This document shows, piece after piece, positions 46,300-55,398 of a stretch of 64,000 nucleotides of DNA; the stretch's first letter is position 1, and every line of letters begins with the position of its first letter. Made by a program: the position numbers and the translations under genes. Where the stretch lies: the NCBI GenBank assembly GCA_017643365.1, contig JAEPNO010000011.1, positions 62,001 through 126,000 on the forward strand. The letters are read 5' to 3'. The notes under the pieces were generated by a model that was not told the DNA's origin, did not search any database, and worked only from the letters and a program-made list of their open reading frames with translations. This DNA is from Balneolaceae bacterium. Its GTDB lineage: Bacteria > Bacteroidota > Rhodothermia > Balneolales > Balneolaceae.

Positions 46300-49200
46300 A
46301 TGAAATTCACCCGCTTTTACACTAAATCAGACTGGAACACACCATACGACGATATTGAATTCGTAAGTAGAACCTCAGAGATTAAAAACCCGGATGGTTC
46401 CCAGGTTTTCCATATGGAGAACGTTCAAGTTCCTAATAGTTGGAGTCAGGTTGCTACGGATATAATTGCTCAAAAGTATTTCAGAAAAGCAGGGGTGCCG
46501 GTTGCTCTAAAAAAAGTGAAAGAAAAAGGCGTGCCCACATGGCTACAACGTTCAGTAGCAGATGAATCGAAATTAAAAGAATTGCCGGAAAACGAGCGAT
46601 TTACTCATGAAGTGGATAGCCGTCAGGTTTTCAACAGATTAGCGGGCTGTTGGACGTATTGGGGCTGGAAGCATGATTATTTTGAGAAAGAAGAAGACGC
46701 AAAAGTATTTTACGATGAGCTTTGCTATATGCTGGCAGAGCAGATGGCAGCGCCGAACAGTCCACAGTGGTTTAACACCGGCTTGCATTGGGCATATGGA
46801 ATTAATGGTCCGGCACAAGGGCATTATTATGTGGATGCCAAAACCGGAAAGCTAACTCGGTCTAAAGATTCTTACACCCATCCACAGCCGCATGCTTGCT
46901 TCATCCAAAGTGTGGATGACGATTTGGTAAACGAAGGCGGTATTATGGATCTGTGGGTGCGCGAAGCACGATTATTCAAATACGGATCGGGAACCGGAAG
47001 TAACTTCTCAGAAATCCGTGGCGCTAACGAACCCTTAAGTGGCGGTGGCCGATCTTCGGGATTGATGAGCTTCCTCAAAATTGGTGATCGCGCGGCAGGT
47101 GCCATCAAATCAGGTGGAACAACCCGACGTGCTGCTAAAATGGTGACGTTGGATCTGGATCATCCGGATATCGAAGAGTACATCAATTGGAAAGTGAAAG
47201 AAGAGCAAAAAGTTGCGGCATTGGTTGCAGGCTCTAAAATCACTCAAAAACACCTTAAAGAAATTATCAAACTGTGCCACACTCCGGTTGAAATTGAAGG
47301 ACGTACGTTCAACGGAGCAATGAGCCGTGATCCGCTAAAAAACAAAGAATTAGGCAAGGTCATCCGCCAAGCTAAACGCGATCAGGTTCCTTTGAACTAT
47401 ATCGAGCGCGTAATTCAACTTGCTGCTCAAGGATTCACCGATCTGGAATTCGACACTTTCGATACCGATTGGAATTCGGAAGCATACGCAACGGTAGCCG
47501 GACAAAATTCAAACAACTCGGTTCGTGTCCCAAACTCGTTCATGAAAGCCGTTAAAGACGACAGCGAATTCAACTTGTACTGGAGAGTTGAAAAGGAAAA
47601 AGCGGCTCTTGAAGGTCGCGAGCCGGAGCCATGCAAAACAATGCAAGCTAACGAGCTTTGGGATCAAATTGCTTACGCAGCTTGGGCTTCTGCCGATCCT
47701 GGAACGCAGTATCACGATACCATCAACGAATGGCATACTTGCCCCGAAGATGGCGAGATCAAAGCAAGTAACCCTTGCTCCGAGTACATGTTTTTAGATA
47801 ACACCGCATGTAACCTGGCTTCGCTAAACTTGATGAAATACTTCAAGGATGAAGACTATAAGGAGTTCGATGTTGAATCGATCCGTTATGCCAGCCGAAT
47901 CTGGACAACCGTTCTCGAGATTTCCGTGTTGATGGCTCAGTTCCCATCCAAAGAAATCGCTGAATTGTCGTATGTGTTCAGAACTTTAGGACTTGGTTAC
48001 GCCAACATTGGTGCGGCTTTGATGGTGCAAGGTATTCCTTACGATTCGGATGAAGCTGCGGCAACTACCGGAGCTATCACGTCCATCATGCACATGAAAG
48101 CCTACGAAACAAGTGCTGAGCTAGCCGGCGAACTTGGTACTTTTGAAGGTTACGAGCGCAATAAAGAGCATATGCTCCGTGTGATGAGAAATCACCGCCG
48201 TGCTGCCTACAACGCCGATCCAAATGAATATGAAGGGTTGACCGTGAAGCCTTTGGGCATCAACGCAACTATTTGCCCGGATTATCTACTAAAAGCAGCA
48301 CAGGAAACTTCAGACGCAGCTGTAGCACTTGGCGAGAAGAATGGATATCGCAATGCACAAGTAACTGTGCTTGCACCAACCGGAACTATTGGCTTAGTGA
48401 TGGATTGCGACACTACGGGAATCGAGCCTGATTTCGCCCTCGTGAAATTCAAGAAATTAGCCGGTGGCGGATACTTCAAAATCATCAATCAAAGTGTACC
48501 CGCAGCGCTTAAGAATTTGGGTTATTCTCCAAAAGAAGCGAAAGCCATTATCGATTATGCAAAAGGCTCAGCTACCTTGGAAGGATGTCCCCACATCAAC
48601 CCACAAACGTTGGGTGATAAAGGATTTACCAAAGATAAAATTGAGGCGATCGAAGCAGCTCTACCAAGCAGTTTCGACATTAAATTTGCCTTCAATCAGT
48701 TTACATTAGGCGAAGAGTTCTGCAAAAATGTACTCGGCATCACCGAAGAGCAATTGTCTGATTTCTCATTCGATATGCTTCGTCACCTAGGATTCAGCAA
48801 AGAGCAAATTCAGGAAGCCAACGACTACGTTTGTGGTACGATGACCGTTGAAGGAGCTCCTTATCTGAAAGACGAGCATCTTGCGGTATTCGATTGTGCC
48901 AACAAATGTGGAAGAACAGGAACACGCTACATTTCGGCTTCGGGTCACATTAAAATGATGGCAGCAGCGCAGCCATTCTTATCAGGCGCGATTTCAAAAA
49001 CCATCAACTTGCCAAACGAAGCTACCGTCGAAGACATGAAAGACGCTTACATGCTTTCGTGGGAGATGATGTTGAAAGCCAATGCGCTTTATCGCGATGG
49101 ATCGAAATTGAGCCAGCCATTAAACAGCATGGCCGATGTGTTCGAAGAGCTGGAAGAAGAAGAGGAGATCGCTGATCCTGCCGTTGCTGAAGCACAAGAT

Positions 49201-49893
49201 AAAGTGGTAGAAATTGCCGAGCGAATTATAACAAAGTATGTGGCTCGTCGCCAGCGGTTACCATTCCGTCGCGAAGGCTACACGCAAAAAGTGAAAATTG
49301 GTGGACAGAGCGTCTATCTACGAACCGGTGAGTACGAAAACGGTCAACTGGGTGAAATCTTTATTGATATGCACCGTGAAGGAGCCGCTTTCCGAAGCTT
49401 ACTAAACTGCTTCGCGATTTCGATTTCTCTTGGTTTACAACATGGTGTGCCACTCGAAGAGTTTGTGGATGCGTTTGTATTTACCAAGTTTGAGCCAAGC
49501 GGTATGGTAAACGGTAACCCGCACGTGAAGATGAGTACCTCGGTAATCGATTACATTTTCCGCGAACTGGCCGTTACTTATTTAGGCAGAGAAGATTTAG
49601 CGCATGTGCCTGCGGATCAAATTACTACCCGTGATTTACGTCCGATTGAAGACGAACCAACTGCACCAAAAGCACCGGTTGCGGCTGTAGCTCCAACGCC
49701 TGCTCCGGAACCTGTGGTTGCACCTGCACCGGTTGCAGCCAAAGCAAGCAGTAGCTATGGAAGCGAGTACGACAAAGCCAAGCAATTGGGTTACACCGGT
49801 GATGCATGCCCCGAATGTGGCAGCATGACGATGGTTCGCAATGGTACATGCATGAAATGCATTACCTGTGGTTCAACTTCGGGTTGTAGTTAA
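46300..49893 (+). CDS. nrdJ: Adenosylcobalamin-dependent (class II) ribonucleotide reductase
   Basis: 1197 aa; reduces ribonucleotides to deoxyribonucleotides using adenosylcobalamin to make the thiyl radical, with or without oxygen. Signatures in order: [73 protein letters not shown] with an active-site Cys, the substrate-loop [33 protein letters not shown], and a C-terminal Ala/Pro-rich linker leading to a zinc-type [18 protein letters not shown] tail with the shuttle cysteines (STSGCS). The long form with this Cys-rich tail is typical of NrdJ. It lies downstream of the B12-uptake operon but has its own promoter. No nrdAB or nrdDG is in the window. Confidence 0.97.
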   Translation: MKFTRFYTKSDWNTPYDDIEFVSRTSEIKNPDGSQVFHMENVQVPNSWSQVATDIIAQKYFRKAGVPVALKKVKEKGVPTWLQRSVADESKLKELPENERFTHEVDSRQVFNRLAGCWTYWGWKHDYFEKEEDAKVFYDELCYMLAEQMAAPNSPQWFNTGLHWAYGINGPAQGHYYVDAKTGKLTRSKDSYTHPQPHACFIQSVDDDLVNEGGIMDLWVREARLFKYGSGTGSNFSEIRGANEPLSGGGRSSGLMSFLKIGDRAAGAIKSGGTTRRAAKMVTLDLDHPDIEEYINWKVKEEQKVAALVAGSKITQKHLKEIIKLCHTPVEIEGRTFNGAMSRDPLKNKELGKVIRQAKRDQVPLNYIERVIQLAAQGFTDLEFDTFDTDWNSEAYATVAGQNSNNSVRVPNSFMKAVKDDSEFNLYWRVEKEKAALEGREPEPCKTMQANELWDQIAYAAWASADPGTQYHDTINEWHTCPEDGEIKASNPCSEYMFLDNTACNLASLNLMKYFKDEDYKEFDVESIRYASRIWTTVLEISVLMAQFPSKEIAELSYVFRTLGLGYANIGAALMVQGIPYDSDEAAATTGAITSIMHMKAYETSAELAGELGTFEGYERNKEHMLRVMRNHRRAAYNADPNEYEGLTVKPLGINATICPDYLLKAAQETSDAAVALGEKNGYRNAQVTVLAPTGTIGLVMDCDTTGIEPDFALVKFKKLAGGGYFKIINQSVPAALKNLGYSPKEAKAIIDYAKGSATLEGCPHINPQTLGDKGFTKDKIEAIEAALPSSFDIKFAFNQFTLGEEFCKNVLGITEEQLSDFSFDMLRHLGFSKEQIQEANDYVCGTMTVEGAPYLKDEHLAVFDCANKCGRTGTRYISASGHIKMMAAAQPFLSGAISKTINLPNEATVEDMKDAYMLSWEMMLKANALYRDGSKLSQPLNSMADVFEELEEEEEIADPAVAEAQDKVVEIAERIITKYVARRQRLPFRREGYTQKVKIGGQSVYLRTGEYENGQLGEIFIDMHREGAAFRSLLNCFAISISLGLQHGVPLEEFVDAFVFTKFEPSGMVNGNPHVKMSTSVIDYIFRELAVTYLGREDLAHVPADQITTRDLRPIEDEPTAPKAPVAAVAPTPAPEPVVAPAPVAAKASSSYGSEYDKAKQLGYTGDACPECGSMTMVRNGTCMKCITCGSTSGCS

Positions 49894-49905
49894 ATAAAAA
49901 AATGT

Positions 49906-49995
49906 CTTTGCGAACCCGACGATTCCTGAGCTTGTCGAAGGAGTCGGGTGATGCAATCTCAAGTATTCTGAGATTGCTTCGCTTCGCTCTCAAAG
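49906..49995. repeat. Interspersed structured repeat downstream of nrdJ
   Basis: Nested inverted repeats: CTTTG (49906-49910) with CAAAG (49991-49995); ACCCGAC (49914-49920) with GTCGGGT (49943-49949); GCAATCTCA (49953-49961) with TGAGATTGC (49969-49977). The inner part contains CCTGAGCTTGTCGAAGGA, a word common in intergenic repeats of many bacteria. The same general type (GCAATCTC...GAGATTGC plus GTCGGGT) is a widespread non-coding repeat in FCB genomes, but only one copy lies in this window. Confidence 0.65.
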
Positions 49996-50026
49996 GCTAA
50001 GATTTTCTTTCATGGAGAAACAGGAT

Positions 50027-50064
50027 AATGCCTCACCAGATTGATTTCGGTGGGGCATTTTTTT
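50027..50064 (+). terminator. Intrinsic terminator downstream of nrdJ
   Basis: AATGCCTCACC (50027-50037) pairs with GGTGGGGCATT (50049-50059) with one T-G wobble, loop of 11 nt, followed by a run of seven T (50058-50064). It is 133 nt after the nrdJ stop, beyond the interspersed repeat. Confidence 0.9.
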
Positions 50065-50090
50065 ATGGAGAAATATTCAAATAATATGCC

Positions 50091-50120
50091 CGTAGGTGCA
50101 ATTCATGAATTGCACCTACG
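50091..50120. repeat. Perfect 30-bp palindrome (REP-like, GTAGGTGCAATTCA family)
   Basis: Half-site CGTAGGTGCAATTCA, perfectly inverted. It starts with a GTAG tetranucleotide and is preceded by ATGCC. A weaker echo follows (ATAATTCATGAATTCAACGAAGG). A near-identical element lies at 52317-52346, so the pair brackets RAYT 2 and the DUF2334 gene. Confidence 0.8.
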
Positions 50121-50281
50121 GATCGATAATTCATGAATTCAACGAAGGTATCTCAAAATTAAAATCAAATTTCAGAATCGAAATATTTAACTATAAGGCA
50201 AACTAGGTCGGGTGAGAAGGGAAGGGAGCCTCTTTTTTATTGAATTCTGAAAGGAATTGCTATGGGATCCATCATACAGGT

Positions 50282-51049
50282 ATGAACAAAAAGTACCCAA
50301 ACAGAAGATCCATCCGACTACAGTCTTGGAATTATGCATGGCCGGGTTATTACTTTATCACTATTTGCACCAAAAATTTTGAGCATACTTTTGGCGAAGT
50401 TCAGCATGGAATTATGAAATTGAATTCATTTGGCGAAATTGCCCAGCAAGAATGGATCAAAACTCGGGAAATCCGTGATAATGTGCTTTTGGATGAATTT
50501 GTGATTATGCCTAATCATATGCATGGAATTATTCGAATAATAGATAAAGGGCCAAGTCGAGATTCCGTACAGGCGTATCGCGAAGGAAGTGAGATCGTAA
50601 GGGCGTATCGCGATACGCCCGTACTCCCAAATCGCGATATGTTCGAATTCCCAAATCGCAATACGCCCATACATCCTCGCGATAAGCCCCAATTGCCAAA
50701 TCGCGATAAGCCCGCAAACAATGATCGAGGTAAGCCCTCTTACCAAAAAAGCAATCTTCCACTAAATGATAAGGTCGTGCCTGAAAATCCGAATGAGAAT
50801 AATATCAATCATCAATTCCCTAAACGCTCGTTTAAATCGCCTTCAAAAAATCTCGGAGCTATCATTCGTGGCTATAAGGCTGCTGTTACCACTAGAATAA
50901 ATAAGAGTCGAAAAGTAAAAGGAATGCATGTCTGGCATAGAAATTATTACGAGCACATCATTCGCAACGAAGCAGCCTTACATAGTATCAGATATTATAT
51001 AAAGGATAATCCTGAAAAATGGGAAATGGATCGGTTTCGTAAGTTGTGA
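50282..51049 (+). CDS. REP-associated tyrosine transposase (RAYT 2) with in-frame REP-derived repeat array
   Basis: 255 aa from ATG 50282 (MNKKYPNRRSIRLQSWNYAWPG); the upstream TTG at 50240 is unlikely. Y1 transposase core: GYYFITICTKN, HUH motif MPNHMHGIIRI, RAYT motif SKNLGAIIRGYKAAVT, catalytic Tyr in NYYEHIIRNE, and the C-terminus YIKDNPEKWEMDRF. The linker between HUH and AIIRGYK is about 80 residues, much longer than in RAYT 1, and made of repeats (NRDMFEFP, NRNTPIHP, NRDKPANN) encoded by GGCGTATCGCGATACGCC-type hairpin DNA. As in RAYT 1, this linker is where REP sequence sits. The TIR-less, single-copy layout suggests a domesticated enzyme maintaining REPs. Confidence 0.88.
   Translation: MNKKYPNRRSIRLQSWNYAWPGYYFITICTKNFEHTFGEVQHGIMKLNSFGEIAQQEWIKTREIRDNVLLDEFVIMPNHMHGIIRIIDKGPSRDSVQAYREGSEIVRAYRDTPVLPNRDMFEFPNRNTPIHPRDKPQLPNRDKPANNDRGKPSYQKSNLPLNDKVVPENPNENNINHQFPKRSFKSPSKNLGAIIRGYKAAVTTRINKSRKVKGMHVWHRNYYEHIIRNEAALHSIRYYIKDNPEKWEMDRFRKL
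50567..50714. repeat. REP hairpins and 24-nt in-frame repeats inside RAYT 2
   Basis: GTACAGGCGTATCGCG (50567-50582), then a perfect 20-bp palindrome with half-site GGGCGTATCG (50601-50620) followed by GTAC. The core TCGCGATA or TCGCAATA recurs at 50608, 50632, 50656, 50677 and 50701, spacings 24, 24, 21 and 24 nt, all multiples of three. The encoded unit is eight residues, roughly N-R-D-x-P-x-x-P. A sixth, degenerate copy follows (GATCGAGGTAAGCCC). Confidence 0.8.
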
Positions 51050-51083
51050 TTTCCAATCCTGTTAACATTGAAAATTTTTCCCA

Positions 51084-52226
51084 TCACTTAATCAGCATCA
51101 TCACTTTTGTTGTGGTTTGTCCGGATGCTGTTAACGAATAGAAATACTGTCCTGATGGGAGCTTACCCGCGTTGAACGACAGCTGATGATTACCCGCAGA
51201 GAAAGACTGATTAACCAAAGCACTAACTACTCTTCCCTGAATATTGTAAATAACAAGTTTAACCCGCGAGGGTTGATTCAAGGAAAAGCTGATGGTGGTG
51301 TTTGGATTAAACGGATTGGGGTAATTCTGATGTAGCTGAAATTCTGAAACTGTGGTGGGATCTTCTTCCACCGAAACAAATTCACCTTTAATACTTTCTG
51401 TAGCCTCAGTGAGAGTCAGATACTCGATGTTTTCCCCAAAATAGTTGTTTAAAGAATCCAACAACTCCACCATCCAGTCGAGTACAATTCCGTCGGAATA
51501 GCCACTTCGGGTGAAATGATCGTGTAGCATCAACCCATAGATACCGGTTTCGGTCGCGGCGGCTTTGATGTCGACTAAAGCACTGTCCAGATTCGATTGA
51601 TAATTTTCATGAGTCAGAGCCCAGGTAAATTCATCATTGATCGGGAAGTTGAAGACATTGCTGTTCATAAACTTGGCGTCCGAATCATCAGAAAAAGACA
51701 GTAAATCGTATTCTGAAAGCACATCAAAGGTAGTTTGGTCGGTTACGTGTCCGGGAGGAATAAACGAGGAAGGAGTGATTCCAACTTCATCAAAAAGAAG
51801 CGCCAGCCCATCCTGAATTAAAGTGCGTTGTTCATCTTTGGTGAATGCCTGATTGAAAGTAGTGCAGTACATTTCATGCCCCCAAAAACTAGCGCGTGCC
51901 GTATTTTCGCAACGATTGCAAATGTGATCGAAGCCGTGCATCGAGATTTCATGTCCTTGATTGATGGTAGATTTTAATTCTTCCGCCAAAACGCCATCAG
52001 CATTTGCAGATTCGATCAAGCGATGAGGTATAACACCCCAAGTAACCTTTCCGCCACGGGATTGAACGGAGTCTTGAAAAGGAATTATAGATCGTGGTAA
52101 AACGGAAGTATTTCGATTGAGGATGTCATCAACACGGATGATAAATTTCAAAGATTCGGTTTGTGCGAAGCCGAGTGAAACCTGACAAAATGAGACTATC
52201 AGGAGTAGCAGAGTTTTTTTAAACAT
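51084..52226 (-). CDS. Secreted DUF2334/polysaccharide deacetylase-like protein with sorting tail
   Basis: 380 aa from MFKKTLLLLIVSFCQVSLGFAQ (start 52226), a signal peptide; the extra 26 residues up to 52304 are not signal-like. NodB-like TIM-barrel features: FIIRVDDIL with the metal/catalytic Asp pair, HEISMHGFDHI with the HxxxH-type metal ligands, and SSFIPPGHV. It matches the DUF2334 branch of the deacetylase superfamily. The C-terminus is a sorting domain (LHQNYPNPFNPNTTISFSL, ending KVMMLIK), so it is probably delivered to the surface. Cell-wall or exopolysaccharide deacetylation is inferred. Convergent with RAYT 2 and enclosed with it between two similar palindromes. Confidence 0.82.
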   Translation of the reverse strand: MFKKTLLLLIVSFCQVSLGFAQTESLKFIIRVDDILNRNTSVLPRSIIPFQDSVQSRGGKVTWGVIPHRLIESANADGVLAEELKSTINQGHEISMHGFDHICNRCENTARASFWGHEMYCTTFNQAFTKDEQRTLIQDGLALLFDEVGITPSSFIPPGHVTDQTTFDVLSEYDLLSFSDDSDAKFMNSNVFNFPINDEFTWALTHENYQSNLDSALVDIKAAATETGIYGLMLHDHFTRSGYSDGIVLDWMVELLDSLNNYFGENIEYLTLTEATESIKGEFVSVEEDPTTVSEFQLHQNYPNPFNPNTTISFSLNQPSRVKLVIYNIQGRVVSALVNQSFSAGNHQLSFNAGKLPSGQYFYSLTASGQTTTKVMMLIK

Positions 52227-52316
52227 GCGAAATGAATGAGGATTTTGCTCAAGATATGAGGCTAAATCTGCATAAAGAAATGATGTACATTCTGACTCAT
52301 GCACAGATTACATGCC

Positions 52317-52346
52317 CGTAGATGCAATTCATGCATTGCACCTACG
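52317..52346. repeat. Imperfect palindrome, second copy of the GTAGGTGCAATTCA family
   Basis: It differs from 50091-50120 at two positions (G to A at the sixth base, A to C at the eighteenth), is preceded by the same ATGCC and is followed by a CATGAATTGCATTAACGAA echo. Same orientation, 2.2 kb from the first copy. Confidence 0.75.
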
Positions 52347-52390
52347 CGTCTCAAAAACATGAATTGCATTAACGAATTTTCAATTCTGAA

Positions 52391-52804
52391 CTATTTCTCT
52401 TTTGGCATCTTATCCCAATCTAAATAGGCGATATTCCACCGGTGACCGTCTAAATCCCGAAATCCCATGCCGTACATCCAACCATTCCATGTTTCAGGTC
52501 CGCCATAAATGGTGCCACCGGCTGCTTTAACTTTCTCGGCTAAATCTTCAACCTCTTGCTTGCTTTGAGCTTCCATCGAAATAAGAATTTCAGCATTGTT
52601 GCTTAGATCAGCTACTGTCGATTGGGTGAATTGCTCGAACTGAGCATGCCCAAACATCATCACCTGCACTTTATTTTTACCAAGATAGATCCCAAACATC
52701 TCCGGGCCTTCTTGATCAACGAAATCAGCGCCCAGTTTTTCAAAAAAGGCTTTTGAGCGTTGAGCATCTTTCACAGGTAGGTTGATCCAGGCCGAATTCG
52801 TCAT
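52391..52804 (-). CDS. VOC-superfamily protein (glyoxalase/PhnB-like)
   Basis: 137 aa with two beta-alpha-beta-beta-beta modules: WINLPVKDAQRSKAFFEKLG, then VQVMMFGHAQFEQF, and GGTIYGGPETWNGWMYGMGFRDLDGHRWNIAYLD. The closing FRDLDGHRWNI is the standard second-module signature of the vicinal oxygen chelate fold; one metal His is visible there. Closest general type is PhnB/YaeR-like small dioxygenase-fold proteins. The substrate cannot be deduced. A lone minus-strand gene between the REP-bracketed segment and the divergent six-gene cassette. Confidence 0.85.
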   Translation of the reverse strand: MTNSAWINLPVKDAQRSKAFFEKLGADFVDQEGPEMFGIYLGKNKVQVMMFGHAQFEQFTQSTVADLSNNAEILISMEAQSKQEVEDLAEKVKAAGGTIYGGPETWNGWMYGMGFRDLDGHRWNIAYLDWDKMPKEK

Positions 52805-52978
52805 AAAAGTGGTTTTTAAAGATTAGAATTCTGAAACAAATCTCAAATTCGTTCATCTTACTCACAGTAATAAAAATGGCTCAAAAAGCAGAATTTTAAA
52901 GTTTGGTTTTAAAAGGTTTTTTTACACATTCTGCAAGGGTACTATTTTTTAACGGGTTAAACTTTACGGGAACTAACT

Positions 52979-53347
52979 ATGGCCAATCTTGAACAAGCTT
53001 TCAAAAATCTAAAAGCAAACATTGCTAAAAAAGTAGATGATGCCGTTTCGCTAGATGTGGTTACGTTTACGGGCAATTTTAACATCAAAGTGGGCGATGT
53101 AATCGGCTCCGATCAGAATAAATTTAATCTGGAAAATGTGCTAAATAGCATGAAAGCCGATGTAAATGCCGATTTAAAATTAGTGGCATATTCTACGATC
53201 AAACTGGATGGGGATCAGGTAAACATCGTAAAAGAAAATCTGGATAGTGAGCAGATGGAGTTAGTTAAATTTCATCGCGAAATGATAGAAGCCAGCCAAA
53301 ATTCGCGCAAAGCCATTGTGGATATGATTAAGGGATTGGTAGACTAA
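52979..53347 (+). CDS. Small protein P1 of the 52979-57472 cassette (unknown family)
   Basis: 122 aa, no signal peptide or membrane helix. An N-terminal amphipathic helix (LEQAFKNLKANIAKKVDDA) is followed by a beta stretch SLDVVTFTGNFNIKVGD, then a second beta stretch DLKLVAYSTIKLDGD, and a C-terminal helix starting KFHREMIEASQNSRKA. The order helix, T-x-x-G beta hairpin, beta pair, His, helix recurs in the products at 55010 and 55399 and partly at 56361, so this looks like the minimal stand-alone form of a shared domain. First gene of the cassette, 13 nt before the next. I do not recognise the family. Confidence 0.8.
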   Translation: MANLEQAFKNLKANIAKKVDDAVSLDVVTFTGNFNIKVGDVIGSDQNKFNLENVLNSMKADVNADLKLVAYSTIKLDGDQVNIVKENLDSEQMELVKFHREMIEASQNSRKAIVDMIKGLVD

Positions 53348-53360
53348 TCCTCGTTTAATC

Positions 53361-55001
53361 ATGGCAGAGTCAGAAAATTTAGATGCTTTATTAGTAGAAG
53401 CTGAGCAACAAGCGGCTCAGTTTGGAGACGACTCTGCCGAGGTAATTCAGCATTTGCGAGACTTGGGTTATCTAAATCAATTACCCTTCGGCGCACATAA
53501 TCGAGAAGTAACACTGAATGCTGCATTATCCAAATTTGAGGCTGAACTTTTAGCCTCAGAAATATTCAACAAAGACGAAATTCAATCACTTCGAGCACTT
53601 TATACCAATGCGTTTGCCGAAGAAATGCTGCGAAAGTTCATGGATTTGGACGAAGGGATTCCAATCAATGAAATGCCACAGACAGGCGAGATTAACCTGA
53701 GTTCAAGATTAATCCATTACCGCTTAGGGATGTACGGATTGTATGCGCTAAACGCCGGCCATGCATTTGGCTTTACAACCATGATGGGACTGCAAACATT
53801 GAAGCATCATTTAAGCATCAGTTCGAATCTGGATGCGGTAAATCAGCTTGCGAACAAAGAAGGGGTGCTAAAAAGGATCCTTTCTATTTATGGCAATGAA
53901 CGCTGTTTGATGTTTGTGCATGTGAATGCCAATGAAATGAAACAACTGCATTTTGAACCCAAAAAAGTACGTTCCGCCCGTGATTTCTATCATCGATTAA
54001 GTGAAGATTTTGAGTTGAAACCAAAATATCTGGCAGGGTTCAAGCGGGATATTTTGTCCAGACATCAAAAAGATGTGAAGTGGGAGTATGTGAAGGGAAG
54101 AAGCACCGATGAACTCACGAATTTTATCATCAAAGTGCTACAGGTGCACCAGTGGATGGATGGGTTTTATGATGGAAAAACGGATGGGGAAATCGGGAGT
54201 ATGAGTCTTAACTCGATCGCCGATCTACTGAAATTTTACAATGCAGGAAACGATGCCGACTTACCACTGAAATCAATGCTGTACTACATCGGCAAAGGCT
54301 ATTTCGTGTTTAATGCGTTAACGATGATCAACAATTATGTGATTGAAGATGCACCTGATAGCCGAGATGAAGACGTTATAAAATCACTTACGATTCAATC
54401 CGGAAGGCTGACTGAATCAGATCGCGCAAAGTTCGAAGCTAACCTGAATGCGGTCTTAGACTCCGCCAAAGTGGAGCTTCATCAACAGAAACAGAAAGCC
54501 AAAATGGGGATCGGCAAGCGAGTGTATTTTGGGATTCGGAGTTTTCTCAAAAAGCTGTTTCGCATTGGAAAGCGATTAGTAAAAATGATTCTCCATCACC
54601 TGAAAAAGATATTTAAGCAACTTTCTGATTTCTTTAAACGTGTGTTGGAATACGGAAAACAGGCATTGAAGTCCTTTATTCAAGGCATAAAATACATCAT
54701 TGGTCGGTTGCCTATCATCACCGAAAATGAACATAAACTGGCCATTACCCATGCCGAGTTTATGGGAGATACCTTTTCGATTTTAAGTGATCCATTTAGC
54801 AAGCAAGGTTACGATAAGCATCACGAAAAAGTACTTGAAGTTCAGCGAAGTGCACAGTTCAGCGTTGCCCTTGTTGGCGAAGTGCTGAAACTGCTTAAAT
54901 ATATGCTAAAAGGCTTTGTGGGATGGCCCATCCTCATCCTGCAATTAGCAAAGGCCACACGAACTTTATATCAAAAACATCAACTTATCTATCAACACTA
55001 G
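53361..55001 (+). CDS. Large protein P2 of the cassette: basic amphipathic region, possible membrane-active effector
   Basis: 546 aa, no signal peptide. Residues about 24-60 (VIQHLRDLGYLNQLPFGAHN, then TLNAALSKFEAEL) have the spacing of a peptidoglycan-binding-type three-helix module, a weak match. The middle is helical without motifs. Residues about 380-455 are extremely basic and amphipathic (GIRSFLKKLFRIGKRLVKMI, then HHLKKIFKQLSDFFKRVL), of the kind that binds or perforates membranes. A hydrophobic stretch near the end (GFVGWPILILQLA) could insert. The gene is 8 nt before P3, whose start has a GGAG ribosome-binding site. Function unknown; a pore-forming or membrane-anchoring role is inference. 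Confidence 0.75.
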   Translation: MAESENLDALLVEAEQQAAQFGDDSAEVIQHLRDLGYLNQLPFGAHNREVTLNAALSKFEAELLASEIFNKDEIQSLRALYTNAFAEEMLRKFMDLDEGIPINEMPQTGEINLSSRLIHYRLGMYGLYALNAGHAFGFTTMMGLQTLKHHLSISSNLDAVNQLANKEGVLKRILSIYGNERCLMFVHVNANEMKQLHFEPKKVRSARDFYHRLSEDFELKPKYLAGFKRDILSRHQKDVKWEYVKGRSTDELTNFIIKVLQVHQWMDGFYDGKTDGEIGSMSLNSIADLLKFYNAGNDADLPLKSMLYYIGKGYFVFNALTMINNYVIEDAPDSRDEDVIKSLTIQSGRLTESDRAKFEANLNAVLDSAKVELHQQKQKAKMGIGKRVYFGIRSFLKKLFRIGKRLVKMILHHLKKIFKQLSDFFKRVLEYGKQALKSFIQGIKYIIGRLPIITENEHKLAITHAEFMGDTFSILSDPFSKQGYDKHHEKVLEVQRSAQFSVALVGEVLKLLKYMLKGFVGWPILILQLAKATRTLYQKHQLIYQH

Positions 55002-55009
55002 GAGTAATT

Positions 55010-55393
55010 ATGGCAGGTACATCCAGCGAAAGTAATTCGAAAAAAGCGATTCAGGATTTTCTGGATAACGCAAAAGAAGGGGTGAAAAATCTTACCACTT
55101 TAGAAATCAAAACCATTGTCGGCGCGATCGAATTTGACAATAAAGGAAAGCTGAAACCACCTTCCGGCGAACTTGAAGGGATTGTGAGTGAGATTCAACT
55201 CGTTTCTGGGGATATCACAACCCGAGTAACACCAAATTTCGGGAAGAATAACGCCCAGCTGATGGAATATCATTTGGTAAAGGAAAATCAGGGGCAAGAA
55301 ATTGTTCGTAAAAACCTTCAAGTGCTAAAAGAAATTGGTACCACTTTGGTGAGTTTGCTAAAGGAAGACGACAAGCTAAACGAGGACTCGTAG
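55010..55393 (+). CDS. Small protein P3 of the cassette (shares core with P1 and P4)
   Basis: 127 aa from ATG 55010, preceded by GGAG; the frame extends upstream to 54923 but only inside the previous gene. N-terminal helix, then LTTLEIKTIVGAIEFD, IVSEIQLVSGDITTRVTPNF, and a C-terminal helix (EYHLVKENQGQEIVRKNLQV). LTTLEI-TIV and GDITTR-T are repeated almost exactly in P4. No known catalytic residues. It is 5 nt before P4, so it is certainly co-expressed. Likely a soluble adaptor or structural subunit. Confidence 0.8.
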   Translation: MAGTSSESNSKKAIQDFLDNAKEGVKNLTTLEIKTIVGAIEFDNKGKLKPPSGELEGIVSEIQLVSGDITTRVTPNFGKNNAQLMEYHLVKENQGQEIVRKNLQVLKEIGTTLVSLLKEDDKLNEDS

Positions 55394-55398
55394 GCTGA

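Noticed and set aside
46174-46300. Second cobalamin riboswitch or NrdR box in front of nrdJ
   Set aside because: No B12-box core or GCCACTG/GGAAGG blocks in the leader; the AT palindrome does not fit the NrdR consensus well.
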